64,000 nt of DNA from Amphritea atlantica (GCF_900111095.1 NZ_FOGB01000003.1:313645-377644); one strand, 5' to 3'. Positions 28,801 through 38,065 are shown, counted from the first letter of the stretch. Program-made: numbers and translations. Notes: generated from the sequence alone by a model not told the origin.

Positions 28801-28875
28801 AGCTATCTGGGACGGCGTCTGTTCAAAAAAGTAGAGCCGGACTATCAACTAATGGAACAAGGATCAGAGCAGTGA
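25801..28875 (+). CDS. RND multidrug efflux pump, HAE1 type
   Basis: 1024 aa, inner membrane. It has the 12-helix RND fold with two large periplasmic loops. The N-terminus LSEISIKRPVLATVMSLLI is typical. Transmembrane helix 4 has the proton-relay Asp pair in GLVVDDAIVMLENIYRH, and the matching Lys region is in TM10 (LIGLITKHGILIVEFANQ). The paired Asp marks drug (HAE1) rather than heavy-metal exporters. Proton influx would drive export through the periplasmic adaptor and the TolC-like channel encoded on either side. The spectrum of substrates cannot be inferred. It overlaps the outer-membrane gene by 4 bases. Confidence 0.95.
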   Translation: MILSEISIKRPVLATVMSLLILLVGAVSYDRLTVREYPKIDVPVVTVETNYPGASSSIIETQVTQIIEDSLSGIEGVDYISSVSRSGKSQITVTFKLTRDPDDAASDVRDRVGRVRGALPDDVEEPITAKTEADAQPVFWLALSSDNHSMMEISQIADKMVKDPLQTVDGVANVMLFGDRRFAMRIWLDPARMAAYQVIPQDIENALRSQNVEIPAGRIESDQREFSVLAKTDLNTIEQFEDIIIRNDNNYAVRVRDVARVEIAPEDERRKSRFKGKSAVALGVVKQSTANPLDVSNGIQERLPQITAALPEGVNVEIAYDSSIFISESIKSVFKTIFEASVLVIAVIFFFLRNLRATLIPVITIPLSLIGSFALMLAMGFSINTLTLLAMVLAIGLVVDDAIVMLENIYRHVEEGLSPIQAAFKGSKEIGFAVIATTLTLVAVFAPVAFTPGRTGKLFTEFALTLAGGVLVSGFIALSLSPMMCSRLLHHEKRHSAIFNLIEGWIQGLTNGYQSLLKKVLRSRLLAVLIMAVSLGGAGLLYTKLPQELAPVEDRGTILAMSISPDGASVDYVDRYAKQVEGMIAKQPSGNRYFTIVGFPTETNSMTFLGLKPWDERTQKQQSIVAELTPQLFGGVTGTMSFAMNPPSLGQSFVSRPVEFIIKSNTDYAELKTISDQLMARILKNPGFVQPDIDLKLNKPELSLNVNRDKASEMGLDINLIGRSIETYMASRNVTRFKKEGEQYDVILQVEPSQRRSPSDLSNLYLRTNDNTMVQLSSVVDIKESVAPKELNHFDKMKSVKFQAILAPGYSLKQALDFLEQQMAEISPETLYDFGGQSREFKESGSGLMVTAILALIFTFLVLAAQFESFRNPMIIMLSVPPALFGGLFALYFSGGSLSIYSQIGLITLIGLITKHGILIVEFANQLQDQGRELQEAIIESATMRLRPILMTTGAMVLGTVPLAVAFGAGAESRQQIGWVIVGGLTFGTLLTLFIVPTVYSYLGRRLFKKVEPDYQLMEQGSEQ

Positions 28876-30182
28876 AAGCAACTCAACGTACAATACACCG
28901 TACTCTGCTGGCGACCGCCATCAGTTGTGCCCTGATTGCTCCCCAGGTAAACGCCGGAGCACTGACGGAGATCTATCAGCAGGCCCTCGATCAGGATCCA
29001 CAACTGAAGGCCGCTGAGGCGGGTGCCAAAGCGGGTGAAGAAGCCCTGCCGCAAGGCCGGGCTGGATTGCTGCCAAGCATCTCACTGACCGGCAATACCA
29101 CCTGGATCGAAGCGGAAAATGCGAATTACAACAATCACGGTTATACCGTCAGCCTGAGTCAGCCACTGTTTTCCGCAGCTTCCTGGTTTACCTACAAGCA
29201 GGGAGAGGCGCAATCTGAAGCGGCCAGCCTGCAGTTTGATCAGGCCCAGCAAGCTCTGATTCTGCGGGTCGTGAACAGTTATCTCAGTGTCCTGAGAGCA
29301 CAGACTGCCCTGGAAACCGCGCAGGCTCAGGAACGGGCGATCAAACGCCGTCTGGACCAGGTTAACGCCCAGTTTGAAGTCGGCCTGATCGCCATTACCG
29401 ACGTTCAGGAAGCTCAGGCAACCTATGACAATGCCAAGGTTGCCAGAATTCTGGCCGAGGGTGATCTGGACAACAGTTTCCAGGAACTCGAGCGACTCAC
29501 AGGTGAGCCTGTCGGCAGCATCGATCCCCTCTCCAAAGAGTACCCGATTGAGAATATCAGCCCAATCGATCCTCAGGCCTGGATTGAGAAAGCACAGGCT
29601 GGCAACCTGTCACTGAAAGTCGCCCAGGCAAATACTGAAGCTGCACGACGTCAGTCGCAGGCGGCCTCCAGTGGTCACCTGCCGACCCTGTCGCTGACCG
29701 CCAGTTATGATCGGGATAAAGGTAAGCCTACCGGCAATGACAACTGGGAAGACACCAACCAGATCGGTCTGACGCTATCAGTACCGATCTTCTCCGGTGG
29801 TGCCACCAGCTCGAAAAGTCGTCAGGCCGAATACGGCTTTGCACAGGCCCGTTATACACAAGATGATACCCTGCGTGCCGTGATTCAGGAGACCCGTAAC
29901 CTGCTACGCAACCTGCAGACCAATGTCCTCAGTGTAGCGGCCCGCAAACAGAGCATCCTCTCCAGCGAGACCGCCCTGAAAGCAACGGAAGAGGGCTTTA
30001 ACGTGGGCACCCGAAATGTTGTCGATGTGTTGCAGGCCGAACAGCAACTCTATTCAGCCAGACGGGATTATGCCAATGCCCGCTTCGATTACATCCAGAA
30101 CCTGTTCAGTTTTAAACAGCAGGTGGGCACGCTGAGCCCGGATGATATCCTCGGTCTGGATCAGTGGATGCTGGCCAACTAA
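28872..30182 (+). CDS. TolC-family outer-membrane efflux channel
   Basis: 436 aa, starting with GTG at 28872 inside the pump gene's last codons (GTGA overlap); AAGGA lies about 9 bases upstream. A signal peptide ends near VNAGA. The body is two structural repeats with long helices rich in Ala, Gln and Glu and the usual periodic sequence (QALDQDPQLKAAEAGAKAG; NPYFSA-like LSQPLFSAASW; SVPIFSGG). The final segment LQAEQQLYSARRDYANARFD is a TolC hallmark. It forms the outer-membrane exit duct of the tripartite pump, and it completes an operon tetR-MFP-RND-OMF. Confidence 0.94.
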   Translation: MKATQRTIHRTLLATAISCALIAPQVNAGALTEIYQQALDQDPQLKAAEAGAKAGEEALPQGRAGLLPSISLTGNTTWIEAENANYNNHGYTVSLSQPLFSAASWFTYKQGEAQSEAASLQFDQAQQALILRVVNSYLSVLRAQTALETAQAQERAIKRRLDQVNAQFEVGLIAITDVQEAQATYDNAKVARILAEGDLDNSFQELERLTGEPVGSIDPLSKEYPIENISPIDPQAWIEKAQAGNLSLKVAQANTEAARRQSQAASSGHLPTLSLTASYDRDKGKPTGNDNWEDTNQIGLTLSVPIFSGGATSSKSRQAEYGFAQARYTQDDTLRAVIQETRNLLRNLQTNVLSVAARKQSILSSETALKATEEGFNVGTRNVVDVLQAEQQLYSARRDYANARFDYIQNLFSFKQQVGTLSPDDILGLDQWMLAN

Positions 30183-30235
30183 AGCGAAATAAGAGCAGAC
30201 ATCTGAGGGAACACTCTTATTCCTGAATGCAAAGC

Positions 30236-30268
30236 AAAAAAGGCTGATCTATCACATCAGCCTTTTTT
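30236..30268. terminator. Bidirectional intrinsic terminator
   Basis: AAAAAAGGCTGAT, a short loop and ATCAGCCTTTTTT form an 8-bp stem with A and T runs on either side. It therefore works in both directions and separates the efflux operon (plus) from the convergent solute-binding protein gene (minus). Confidence 0.9.
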
Positions 30269-30298
30269 ATTGCTGTATAGCGACAAACAGAGAGACTC

Positions 30299-31108
30299 TC
30301 AGTCAGTAACCACGATCTCACTTAACCCATTTCTTACTGCCGACTGATACAGCTTGTTGCTCTTTTTCATCGCCTTAAGAAAATCATCGACCTCTTTTAA
30401 CCAATCGATCTCCCCTTTCGGCACGGCATAAGCATAATAGGTTTTTGCCAGTGGTTTTTTCGGCGCCATCAGCACCGCCCACTGCGTCAGTGCAGCCATC
30501 CGCTTGCCATAAGGGTAATCGGTCATAAACACATCGGCTCTGCCGCTCAGAACCTCCTGTTCACGGGCTTTAAAACTATCCACAACGGAGACACTGGCAT
30601 ACTTAAAAGTCTGTTTCACTACCGGTTCCATATAGGTGCCTTTCTGCACCACGACCACCACACCGGTCCTGTCAATATCCTCCCAGCGGCTGATTCCGGT
30701 ATTATCCTTGGTGCCGACGGCATAGATTCCACTGGCCAGATAGGGTTGTGAAAACTCCATAAAGGGCTTGCGACTGTCTCTGATACCCACACCATGCATC
30801 GCGATGTCACAGGCGTCATTTTTCAGATTACTCACCAGCTTAGAAAAAGAACTTTCTACAAACTGTAACCCGACCCCCATGGAGTCGGCCAGTTCATGGG
30901 CCATATCGATGTCGATCCCTTCCAACTGCCCGGTGCGGGGGTTGCGATAGCTGATGGCAAAGTAATCAGGCCAGATACAGACCCGGATCTGGCCTGCCTG
31001 GATAATTTTTTCAGAACGTTCACTGGCACTGGCACTGGCACTGTTAATTGAGATCGTCAGCAGCGATAATGCGATAAAGAGCATGATTTTAGAGTTAAAC
31101 GGCATCAT
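30299..31108 (-). CDS. Periplasmic solute-binding protein, family 3 (amino-acid type)
   Basis: 269 aa. A signal peptide covers about residues 1-30 (MLFIALSLLTISINSASASA). The mature part matches SBP_bac_3: IRVCIWPDYFAISYRNP, the conserved GIDIDMAHELAD, and VVVVQKGTYMEPVV. These proteins bind polar amino acids or related ligands in a two-lobed cleft. No ABC permease or ATPase gene is adjacent. Instead it is divergent, 117 bases from a membrane PAS-GGDEF-EAL gene, so a sensory role is possible. This is an inference from context. Confidence 0.85.
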   Translation of the reverse strand: MMPFNSKIMLFIALSLLTISINSASASASERSEKIIQAGQIRVCIWPDYFAISYRNPRTGQLEGIDIDMAHELADSMGVGLQFVESSFSKLVSNLKNDACDIAMHGVGIRDSRKPFMEFSQPYLASGIYAVGTKDNTGISRWEDIDRTGVVVVVQKGTYMEPVVKQTFKYASVSVVDSFKAREQEVLSGRADVFMTDYPYGKRMAALTQWAVLMAPKKPLAKTYYAYAVPKGEIDWLKEVDDFLKAMKKSNKLYQSAVRNGLSEIVVTD

Positions 31109-31225
31109 TCTTATCTCCGGGTTTGCTGTCAGGGGTCAATTAAGTTCTATGTTCTGATTCATTTCAAGCCTGCAACTGATATATGATCGTTTTTCTTCCG
31201 CTTCTTTGATGCGAGTTGTAATTTT

Positions 31226-34200
31226 ATGCGTAGTACTAATCAAAAGAAGCCTCCCTCTTTCGCCAGATGGGTCTATGGGGGGGTGTTAGCCACCACCCTG
31301 CTGTTTATTGTTGTTCTCTGGTTTAGCTTTATGCAGAGTATTCAGGAACGCACTGAACGCTCTGCTCTCTATGCGCGAATGATTGAGGGCACCGTTACCC
31401 GAACCCTGGAGGGACTCGAGGTCAGCCTGGTGTCACTGTCCGATGATCTGCTGGATGGCGATCTGGGAAAGGGACATACAGCAAGAATCCGTGACAGAGC
31501 ACTAAAAATCCTGAAGTTTGCCCCTCAGCTTAGACAGATTGTGGTGATTAAGGGGCGCGACACCCTGATAGACACTCAGACGACCTCGCCAAAAAATATT
31601 AATCTGAACATTTTAGGGCTGGATCAATCCGCCCGCAGCACCTACTCATTAGGGTTAATCATAGGCAACACCCTTAAAGGTCGCTTTCTTCCAGCACAAG
31701 GCACCTTCCCTGATGAGGCCAGTTTGCGGGAACTTATCCCCATCGCCATTGAAACCGACTCCCGGCAGGGAGAAAGGCTACTCATTATTGCGACCTTTAA
31801 TCCCAGCTACCTTACCCGTTATATCAGCGACCTCGATCTGGAAAAAAGCGACAGCGTATACCTGACGGATCTCGAGGGTAACACCCTGTTACAGAAAGGA
31901 TTATACGGGCCAAACCGCTCCTATGTTATTCAGCATCTGAAAGCCATTTTATCGGAAGGAGCTGATGAACACTGGGTCAATAACACTTTCGGGACTCTCC
32001 CCCTCAACACCACTGCGATCCGCTTACTGACCAAGTACCCTCTCGCGGTTGCCATCGTGGTTAACCATCAGGGCTCTTTTTTCCTCTGGTTGCAACAGAA
32101 ACTGAGTCTGCTGCTGATCCTGCTCATATCAAACATTATCCTGATTGTGGGGGCAGTGTTTGTGGTTCGCAATGGCCACAGAGCGATGGAGATGAAAGCA
32201 GAGGTCGCACTGCTCTCCGAGGTGGTTGAACACAGCCCCACCGTTATCGTTATAACCGATCCGGACGGCACAATCGAATACGTTAACGGATGCTTTGAAA
32301 AGATCACCGGTTACCGCAAAGATGAGGTTATCGGACGCAACCCACGGATTCTCAAATCCGGAGAGACCTCTGATACTGAATACACAAAAATGTGGCAAAC
32401 ACTGTCAGAGGGGGGAACCTGGCAGGGTGAATTTCATAATAAGCACAAAGATGGCAGCTTATACTGGGAGCGTTCCTCCATCGGCCCGCTCATCAATGAA
32501 GAGGGAGAGATCACCCATTATATTGCCCTGAAGCAACCGATCACCGAAGAGAAGAAAGCACAGGAAAAACTCAGGCTGGCTTCTGCTGTATTCAGTGTTG
32601 CAGCAGAAGCAATAATGGTGACAGATCAGCACAACCGTATTCAGATGGTTAATGAGTCCTTCGAGCAGATCACCGGATACAGTGAATCAGAAGTCCGGGG
32701 TAAAACCCCCTCGATTCTGAAATCAGGCTTACATCCCAGCAGTTTTTATCAGGAGATGAACCATCAGTTGGAAGCGACTCATGCCTGGGAGGGAGAGATC
32801 TGGAACAAGCGAAAGAACGGAGAGGTCTATCCCCAATGGCTGACGATATCCTGCCGTTTTAACCCCGCCGGCGAACATGAGGGCTATGTTGCACTGTTCA
32901 GTGATATCACCCAGCGAAAGCAGGATGAAGCGATCATTATCCAACAGGCGAATTACGACACACTGACCGGCCTGTGCAACCGCCATCTGTTTGAAGACCG
33001 CTTAAAACAGGCACTCGCGCTGTCCGACCGCAGCCAGACAAAAACCGCCCTGCTCTATATAGACCTTGACCGCTTTAAGTACGTCAACGATACATTTGGT
33101 CATTCTGCAGGGGACCTGTTACTGAAACAGGTTGCCGGACGGTTAACGTCCTGCATTCGCAGAACCGATACGGTCGCGCGTCTGGGGGGAGACGAGTTCG
33201 CGGTGGTGATTACCGAATTAACCCGCATCGCATCCATCGAAGAGATTGCCCAGAAAATCCTGCACAGCCTTGTACAAACTTATCAGCTTGAAAACAATGA
33301 GGCCTATATCTCCTGCAGTATCGGTATCGCAATCTATCCCGATAATGCTGCAACCCCGGAACGCCTTCTGCTGAATGCCGATAACGCTATGTATAAGGCA
33401 AAACAAAGAGGTCGCAACACCCGGGAATATTTTAACCAGCAGTTGAACGAAGACTCACTGCGCCGAAGCCAACTTGAGCAGGATCTGTTTAAAGCGCTGG
33501 AAAGAGATGAGTTCTACCTTCTATACCAACCCATATGGTCCATCGATGGCGATCGCATTGAATCGGTAGAAGCGCTGATCCGCTGGCAACACCCTGAGCG
33601 GGGCACGGTTTCTCCCCATGAGTTTATTGCCATCGCTGAGGAATCAGTTCTGATTCACGCGATTGGCAAATGGGTGATCCATGAAGCTTGTCAGTTTGCC
33701 CGTGAGCTTTCGGATAGTTGTAAACATGCGCCCAAAGTGAGTATCAATATCTCCAGCTCGCAGTTTCTCAGAGGGGATGTGGAGGAACAGCTGACACAGG
33801 AAATAACAGCCCTGAAACTCAAGGGTTCCGACCTGATCATTGAAATTACTGAAAGCATTCTGTTACTTGAAGAACAAAAGATCTATCAGCAACTGGAATC
33901 CATGGTTTCGATGGGGGTTGATATCGCCGTCGATGATTTTGGTACCGGCTATTCATCGCTCAGCTATCTGAAAAAATATCCGGTTCAGCGACTCAAAATT
34001 GATAAGTCATTTATTGATGACCTTGAGTCTAATCAGGACACTCAGTCACTGGTCTCAGGCATGATCTCCCTGGCCAGTTCCCTGTCCCTGAAAACAGTCG
34101 TTGAAGGGGTGGAAACACAGAGTCAGCTGGATCTGCTAAAGCAGTTTGGTTCACCCATGATCCAGGGCTATCTGCTGGCCAGGCCGATGACCGGTGATAC

Positions 34201-34249
34201 GCTGTTAACCCTGCTGCAAAAACAAACCACAACACCGGCCGAAAAATAA
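31226..34249 (+). CDS. Membrane PAS-PAS-GGDEF-EAL c-di-GMP signalling protein
   Basis: 1007 aa. A transmembrane helix at about 14-34 and another near 290-312 bracket a periplasmic sensor region. Two PAS domains follow: one at about 330-440 (VIVITDPDGTIEYVNGCFEK) and one at about 455-565 (IMVTDQHNRIQMVNESFEQ). The GGDEF domain has ARLGGDEFAVVI and the EAL domain has EALIRWQHPE, EITESILLL, VDDFGTGYSSLSYL and VEGVETQ. Both catalytic motifs look intact. The start has no clear ribosome binding site, so it may lie slightly elsewhere. Its divergent neighbour is a periplasmic binding protein. Confidence 0.92.
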   Translation: MRSTNQKKPPSFARWVYGGVLATTLLFIVVLWFSFMQSIQERTERSALYARMIEGTVTRTLEGLEVSLVSLSDDLLDGDLGKGHTARIRDRALKILKFAPQLRQIVVIKGRDTLIDTQTTSPKNINLNILGLDQSARSTYSLGLIIGNTLKGRFLPAQGTFPDEASLRELIPIAIETDSRQGERLLIIATFNPSYLTRYISDLDLEKSDSVYLTDLEGNTLLQKGLYGPNRSYVIQHLKAILSEGADEHWVNNTFGTLPLNTTAIRLLTKYPLAVAIVVNHQGSFFLWLQQKLSLLLILLISNIILIVGAVFVVRNGHRAMEMKAEVALLSEVVEHSPTVIVITDPDGTIEYVNGCFEKITGYRKDEVIGRNPRILKSGETSDTEYTKMWQTLSEGGTWQGEFHNKHKDGSLYWERSSIGPLINEEGEITHYIALKQPITEEKKAQEKLRLASAVFSVAAEAIMVTDQHNRIQMVNESFEQITGYSESEVRGKTPSILKSGLHPSSFYQEMNHQLEATHAWEGEIWNKRKNGEVYPQWLTISCRFNPAGEHEGYVALFSDITQRKQDEAIIIQQANYDTLTGLCNRHLFEDRLKQALALSDRSQTKTALLYIDLDRFKYVNDTFGHSAGDLLLKQVAGRLTSCIRRTDTVARLGGDEFAVVITELTRIASIEEIAQKILHSLVQTYQLENNEAYISCSIGIAIYPDNAATPERLLLNADNAMYKAKQRGRNTREYFNQQLNEDSLRRSQLEQDLFKALERDEFYLLYQPIWSIDGDRIESVEALIRWQHPERGTVSPHEFIAIAEESVLIHAIGKWVIHEACQFARELSDSCKHAPKVSINISSSQFLRGDVEEQLTQEITALKLKGSDLIIEITESILLLEEQKIYQQLESMVSMGVDIAVDDFGTGYSSLSYLKKYPVQRLKIDKSFIDDLESNQDTQSLVSGMISLASSLSLKTVVEGVETQSQLDLLKQFGSPMIQGYLLARPMTGDTLLTLLQKQTTTPAEK

Positions 34250-34323
34250 CGTCAGCGGCTGCGGGGCGTTTTCTTCGGCTATCCCGGCTGGAGGAACGGC
34301 GTCCCGATAATGATATTTTTGAG

Positions 34324-34794
34324 CTATTTTCTTTTTTCCAGATTATCCCGGATCACATCCAGACGCTCTTTCAGTGCTTCGTCATCCTGCATCTGATCAA
34401 GTTCAACTGAATGTGAGGTGGTGTGAGACTCTGCCCGCTCCAGAGCGTCGCTCAGCGCTTTAAGGCTTTGAGTGATCGATTCATAGGTCTTACGATCCAA
34501 CGTTTCCAGCTTATCCAGCGCATCGACTGCCTGCGCCATCAACGCAGGCAGAGTTTCCAGAATAGTCGTTTCAATCGACTTCTCTTCCAGTACAGACTGC
34601 AACCGGGTTCGGTCAGTCAGCCAGTGTGCAAGCTGTTCCCGCTCATCCTGAGTCAGTGCCGCAGCTACATGGGGAGCGACCCGGTCAACCTGCGCATTAA
34701 ACGATGTCACCACCAACCGCTTCTCTTCGCCGGTATCGGGATCATTGAAGACTCGTACACAGTTGATAGTTTCGCCAACAGTAATAAATTCCAT
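34324..34794 (-). CDS. Hypothetical protein, charged and mostly helical
   Basis: 156 aa, no signal peptide or membrane segment. The first 50 residues look globular (MEFITVGETINCVRVFNDPD). The remainder is rich in Glu, Leu, Lys and Asp and would form long helices with coiled-coil character (about 85-155), ending RLDVIRDNLEKRK. I do not recognise a family. GAGG stands 7 bases before the ATG, supporting translation. It lies upstream of mgtE on the same strand, separated by 200 bases that contain a 14-bp tandem repeat. No function can be assigned. Confidence 0.6.
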   Translation of the reverse strand: MEFITVGETINCVRVFNDPDTGEEKRLVVTSFNAQVDRVAPHVAAALTQDEREQLAHWLTDRTRLQSVLEEKSIETTILETLPALMAQAVDALDKLETLDRKTYESITQSLKALSDALERAESHTTSHSVELDQMQDDEALKERLDVIRDNLEKRK

Positions 34795-34900
34795 CCTTAC
34801 CTCGTTGTCTGGTACCTGTTATTGGTGCTCATTATCTATTAGGTTAAGAAGATTGCTTCGGCTTAGCGCAACACAGCAGTTATCATGCGATGGCTCTATC

Positions 34901-34957
34901 CTGCTTGCCTCCCCCTGCTTGCCTAACCCTACTTGCTTAACCCTGTTTTAGCTTAGC
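34901..34957. repeat. 14-bp tandem repeat, three copies plus a degenerate fourth
   Basis: Units CTGCTTGCCTCCCC (34901-34914), CTGCTTGCCTAACC (34915-34928) and CTACTTGCTTAACC (34929-34942) are in exact register, followed by a decayed fourth copy. The array lies between the hypothetical gene and mgtE, about 40 bases downstream of the mgtE stop codon on the mgtE strand. Copy number could vary by slippage. Confidence 0.7.
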
Positions 34958-34994
34958 AGTTGACGCTCGGGCTTGCTTTGGAGTGGTTTAAGAG

Positions 34995-36344
34995 TCAGAT
35001 AAGCAGTTTTGCCAACCCCAGGAAGGAAAAAAAACCGATAGCATCGGTAAACGTGGTCAGCACGACACTGCCCGCCACAGCGGGATCAATAGACATCCGT
35101 TGCAGCAATAACGGAATAAAGATCCCCCCGATAACACCGGTAACCAGCACGATCATTAACGCCATGCCAAACACGACACCCAGCATCGGATCACCAAACC
35201 AATAGAGCGCGATAGCCGCCACCGCCAGCGCCCAGACCAGGCCATTAAGAAACACCACGGAGGCTTCATGGGCGATCAGTTGCGGGATATTACTCCGGCC
35301 AATCTGGTTAAGCGCCAGGCCACGGGTCACAATCGTCAGCGTCTGCGACCCCGCCACCCCGCCCATACTGGCCACCACCGGCATCAGTACTGCCAGTGCA
35401 ATCAGTTGTTCAATTACCGCTTCAAATAAGCCGATCACCCAGGCCGCAACAAACGCAGTAATCAGATTGATCCCCAGCCAGTAACCCCGCTTGTAGGCGC
35501 TGGTTAATACCGGCGAAAACATATCCGCATTACTTTCCAGACCAGCCGAGCGCAATAACTTATCGTCGGCCTGTTCCTGAATCACATCGACCACATCATC
35601 AATGGTAATGCGACCCAATAAGCGATAGTTATGATCAACCACCGGTGCAGACAGCAGATCACAGTCGACAAATATGCGGGCAACCCGCTCCTGGCTGGCG
35701 TCGACCGGTATCGCCTGAAAGCTCTCATCCAGAATATCGGCCACCAGAGTATCGGGCGGCAGTGAGACAACTTCACTGAGCGGCAGTACCCCCAACAGCT
35801 TATTGGTCCGGTCCACCACCATCAGACTATCCAGCTGCTCGGGCATTTCACCCTCTTTATTGCGCAGCAAACGCAGATACCGCAGCACAGAAAGCACCGA
35901 CACATCGGCTCTGACCGCGGTCGCATCGGTGTCCATCAGGCCACCCGCCGTGTTATCCGGATAGTGCTTAACACTGTTATAGCGACGTTTGCGCAGCTCA
36001 TCCATCGCTGCAATCATCGCATTGATTACGGTACCGGGAAGATCTTCATCGATATCAGCCAGTTCATCCGGCTGCAACAGGAACAGACTTTCTAACAAAG
36101 CCTCTTGCGGGGTATTATCGATGAGAAACTGACGCACTTTGCCATGAATGCTTTTCAGCACCCCGGCGCGCTTCTGCACATCAAGACATGCCCATATAAC
36201 TGAGCGATTTTCCGGGGTAGAAGCCTCAATAAGACGGGCTGTTTCGCTACTGCTGACTTCGGCCAGCAGGTTATTCAGCGTAACATCGTCTTGTCGCTCG
36301 ATCGCTTCATGGATCTGATCGATGCGCAGATTAACCTGAGACAT
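34995..36344 (-). CDS. mgtE: Magnesium transporter MgtE
   Basis: 449 aa, the normal length. The cytoplasmic N domain (about 1-130, with LFLLQPDELADIDEDLPG) is followed by two CBS domains (about 135-255, including MDTDATAVRADVSVLSVLRYL and VVDHNYRLLGRITIDDVVDVIQEQ). Five transmembrane helices (about 285-449) contain GGVAGSQTLTIVTRGLA, with the conserved pore region. MgtE is a Mg2+-gated channel in which the N and CBS domains close the pore when Mg2+ is plentiful. The gene stands alone. I saw no M-box riboswitch upstream. Confidence 0.95.
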   Translation of the reverse strand: MSQVNLRIDQIHEAIERQDDVTLNNLLAEVSSSETARLIEASTPENRSVIWACLDVQKRAGVLKSIHGKVRQFLIDNTPQEALLESLFLLQPDELADIDEDLPGTVINAMIAAMDELRKRRYNSVKHYPDNTAGGLMDTDATAVRADVSVLSVLRYLRLLRNKEGEMPEQLDSLMVVDRTNKLLGVLPLSEVVSLPPDTLVADILDESFQAIPVDASQERVARIFVDCDLLSAPVVDHNYRLLGRITIDDVVDVIQEQADDKLLRSAGLESNADMFSPVLTSAYKRGYWLGINLITAFVAAWVIGLFEAVIEQLIALAVLMPVVASMGGVAGSQTLTIVTRGLALNQIGRSNIPQLIAHEASVVFLNGLVWALAVAAIALYWFGDPMLGVVFGMALMIVLVTGVIGGIFIPLLLQRMSIDPAVAGSVVLTTFTDAIGFFSFLGLAKLLI

Positions 36345-36526
36345 ACCCTACTCCTGATTGATAAGCTCCCTGAACAATTCAGTACGGTCGCAGCGTGTTA
36401 AGGATACCCATAAACACTCAACTGAATACTCTACTCCGCAACCCGTTGAAAAGAACGCTATATTTCAATCATTGATATTTTAATCATCTTGCAGTCTCAG
36501 TCCAGAGCGGAAAATCATGCAAACTA

Positions 36527-37984
36527 TCAGTTAACAGGCTGTATCGGATAACCCGCCAGACAGATCGCCCGTCCGTGGTCATGTACCTCCACCAGCGCTT
36601 TATGCAGGCTTTTCACCGCATTATCGTAATCGGTTTCCTCAATCACAAACTGCATATCCACCTGCCGCATCGACTGATGAATCGCCAGGACACTGATATT
36701 GCCTTCTGCGATAGCGGATACCGCTTTAGCCAGAATTCCAGGCACCTCCATATCACTGCCAATGGCCGAGGCGATCGCCACTTTTTTCTGATCCAGTTCA
36801 GCCTCAGGAAACCTCTCGGCCAATGCTGAACGAATCCGCTTAACCGTTTTCAGGTTGGTCGCCAGATAGTGGGTGATGGTGTTGGCATTAACATCCTTAG
36901 ACACAATATGCGCGCGAAAACGCTTAATCAGCGCCAGAATTTCCCGATCATAATCTTCGAGACTGCCCGCCATATCCTGATCAAACAGCTCCAGTGCATA
37001 GACCCCCTTACAACCGGCGATTATCTCAACCCGCGGAGTATCGCTGACATAGTCTCCGGTAATCAGGGTGCCGGTGTGTTCCGGCTCAAAGGTATTTTTC
37101 ACCCGCAACGGAACATTGTGCTGCCGCAAACCTTTCGCCGCTTTCGGATGGATCGCCTCCATCCCCAGATTGGCTAACTGATCTGCCACATCATAGTTGG
37201 TGCGTCCAATCGGCACCGCATTACCCTCACCCACCAGGCGTGGATCAGCACTGCTAAGGTGAAACTCTTTGTGAATAACCGCTTCCCGGGCCTGAGTCAG
37301 CACCGCCAGACGACTGAAAGTCATCTCACTGTAGCCGCGATCAAATGAGGACATGAGACCATCTTCACTGTGGGCATAACCGGTCACCACCGGCAACTGG
37401 CTATCCAGATCGATCGAGCGGAACGCTGATCGGATGCGGTCATCCAGTGACATATGCCGATCCGTATCCCAGCCAGTCAGGTCAACATAGCAGGCACTGA
37501 CACCATCACGCTTAAGCAGCTCAACCATATTCCAGGCGCTGTGGGCTTCACCAATACTGGCGAGCATCTCGCGAACGGTGGCCAGGTGGGCATCCAGTGC
37601 AAAATGACCATGCATACACAGGCTGTGCAGATCGGTGAGGCATTTTTGGGCATCCTGCAACCGTTCATCAATAAAATTATTCGCTCTGATCAACAGCTCA
37701 CCTTTACCGAACAGCTGCAGATTCAGATCGTACATCTCACATTTAAGCTGCTCCAGCGCCTGAAGCCAGCTTTTATCTTCCATACTGCTGGCAAACAGGC
37801 CGTAAACGCCCGGCTGACCGCTCTTCTTGTGCTCCAGCAGCTTATCCGTTATTCCGCCATAGGCTGAGACAACAAACACTCGCTGATAGAGTGTGTCAGG
37901 ATTAGAGGGTTTAAAAATAATATTATCCCGGACCGACACATAATCAGACATCGATGTGCCGCCGATCTTTTCTATAGTGTGCAT
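36527..37984 (-). CDS. ask: Aspartate kinase of the ectoine cluster
   Basis: 485 aa from the ATG at 37984; a TTG three codons upstream is less likely. The start MHTIEKIGGTSM carries the KxGGTS kinase motif. A kinase domain (about 1-300) is followed by two ACT domains (RVEIIAGCKGVYALELFDQD and VAIASAIGSDMEVPGILAKA). Ask_Ect enzymes phosphorylate L-aspartate as the first step towards L-aspartate semialdehyde, and they are less feedback-sensitive than housekeeping aspartokinases. As the last gene of the ectA-ectB-ORF-ectC-ectD-ask series it boosts the precursor supply. It starts 81 bases after the ectD stop. Confidence 0.93.
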   Translation of the reverse strand: MHTIEKIGGTSMSDYVSVRDNIIFKPSNPDTLYQRVFVVSAYGGITDKLLEHKKSGQPGVYGLFASSMEDKSWLQALEQLKCEMYDLNLQLFGKGELLIRANNFIDERLQDAQKCLTDLHSLCMHGHFALDAHLATVREMLASIGEAHSAWNMVELLKRDGVSACYVDLTGWDTDRHMSLDDRIRSAFRSIDLDSQLPVVTGYAHSEDGLMSSFDRGYSEMTFSRLAVLTQAREAVIHKEFHLSSADPRLVGEGNAVPIGRTNYDVADQLANLGMEAIHPKAAKGLRQHNVPLRVKNTFEPEHTGTLITGDYVSDTPRVEIIAGCKGVYALELFDQDMAGSLEDYDREILALIKRFRAHIVSKDVNANTITHYLATNLKTVKRIRSALAERFPEAELDQKKVAIASAIGSDMEVPGILAKAVSAIAEGNISVLAIHQSMRQVDMQFVIEETDYDNAVKSLHKALVEVHDHGRAICLAGYPIQPVN

Positions 37985-38065
37985 AACTCTCAAATTTTCA
38001 GTTTATAAGATGATTGCAACAGTCACTGCCGCTCAAAAGTTAAGCCGCTCAGAGCGGCTCACAGC

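Noticed and set aside
36345-36526. Riboswitch upstream of mgtE
   Set aside because: The leader is short and I saw no M-box features.
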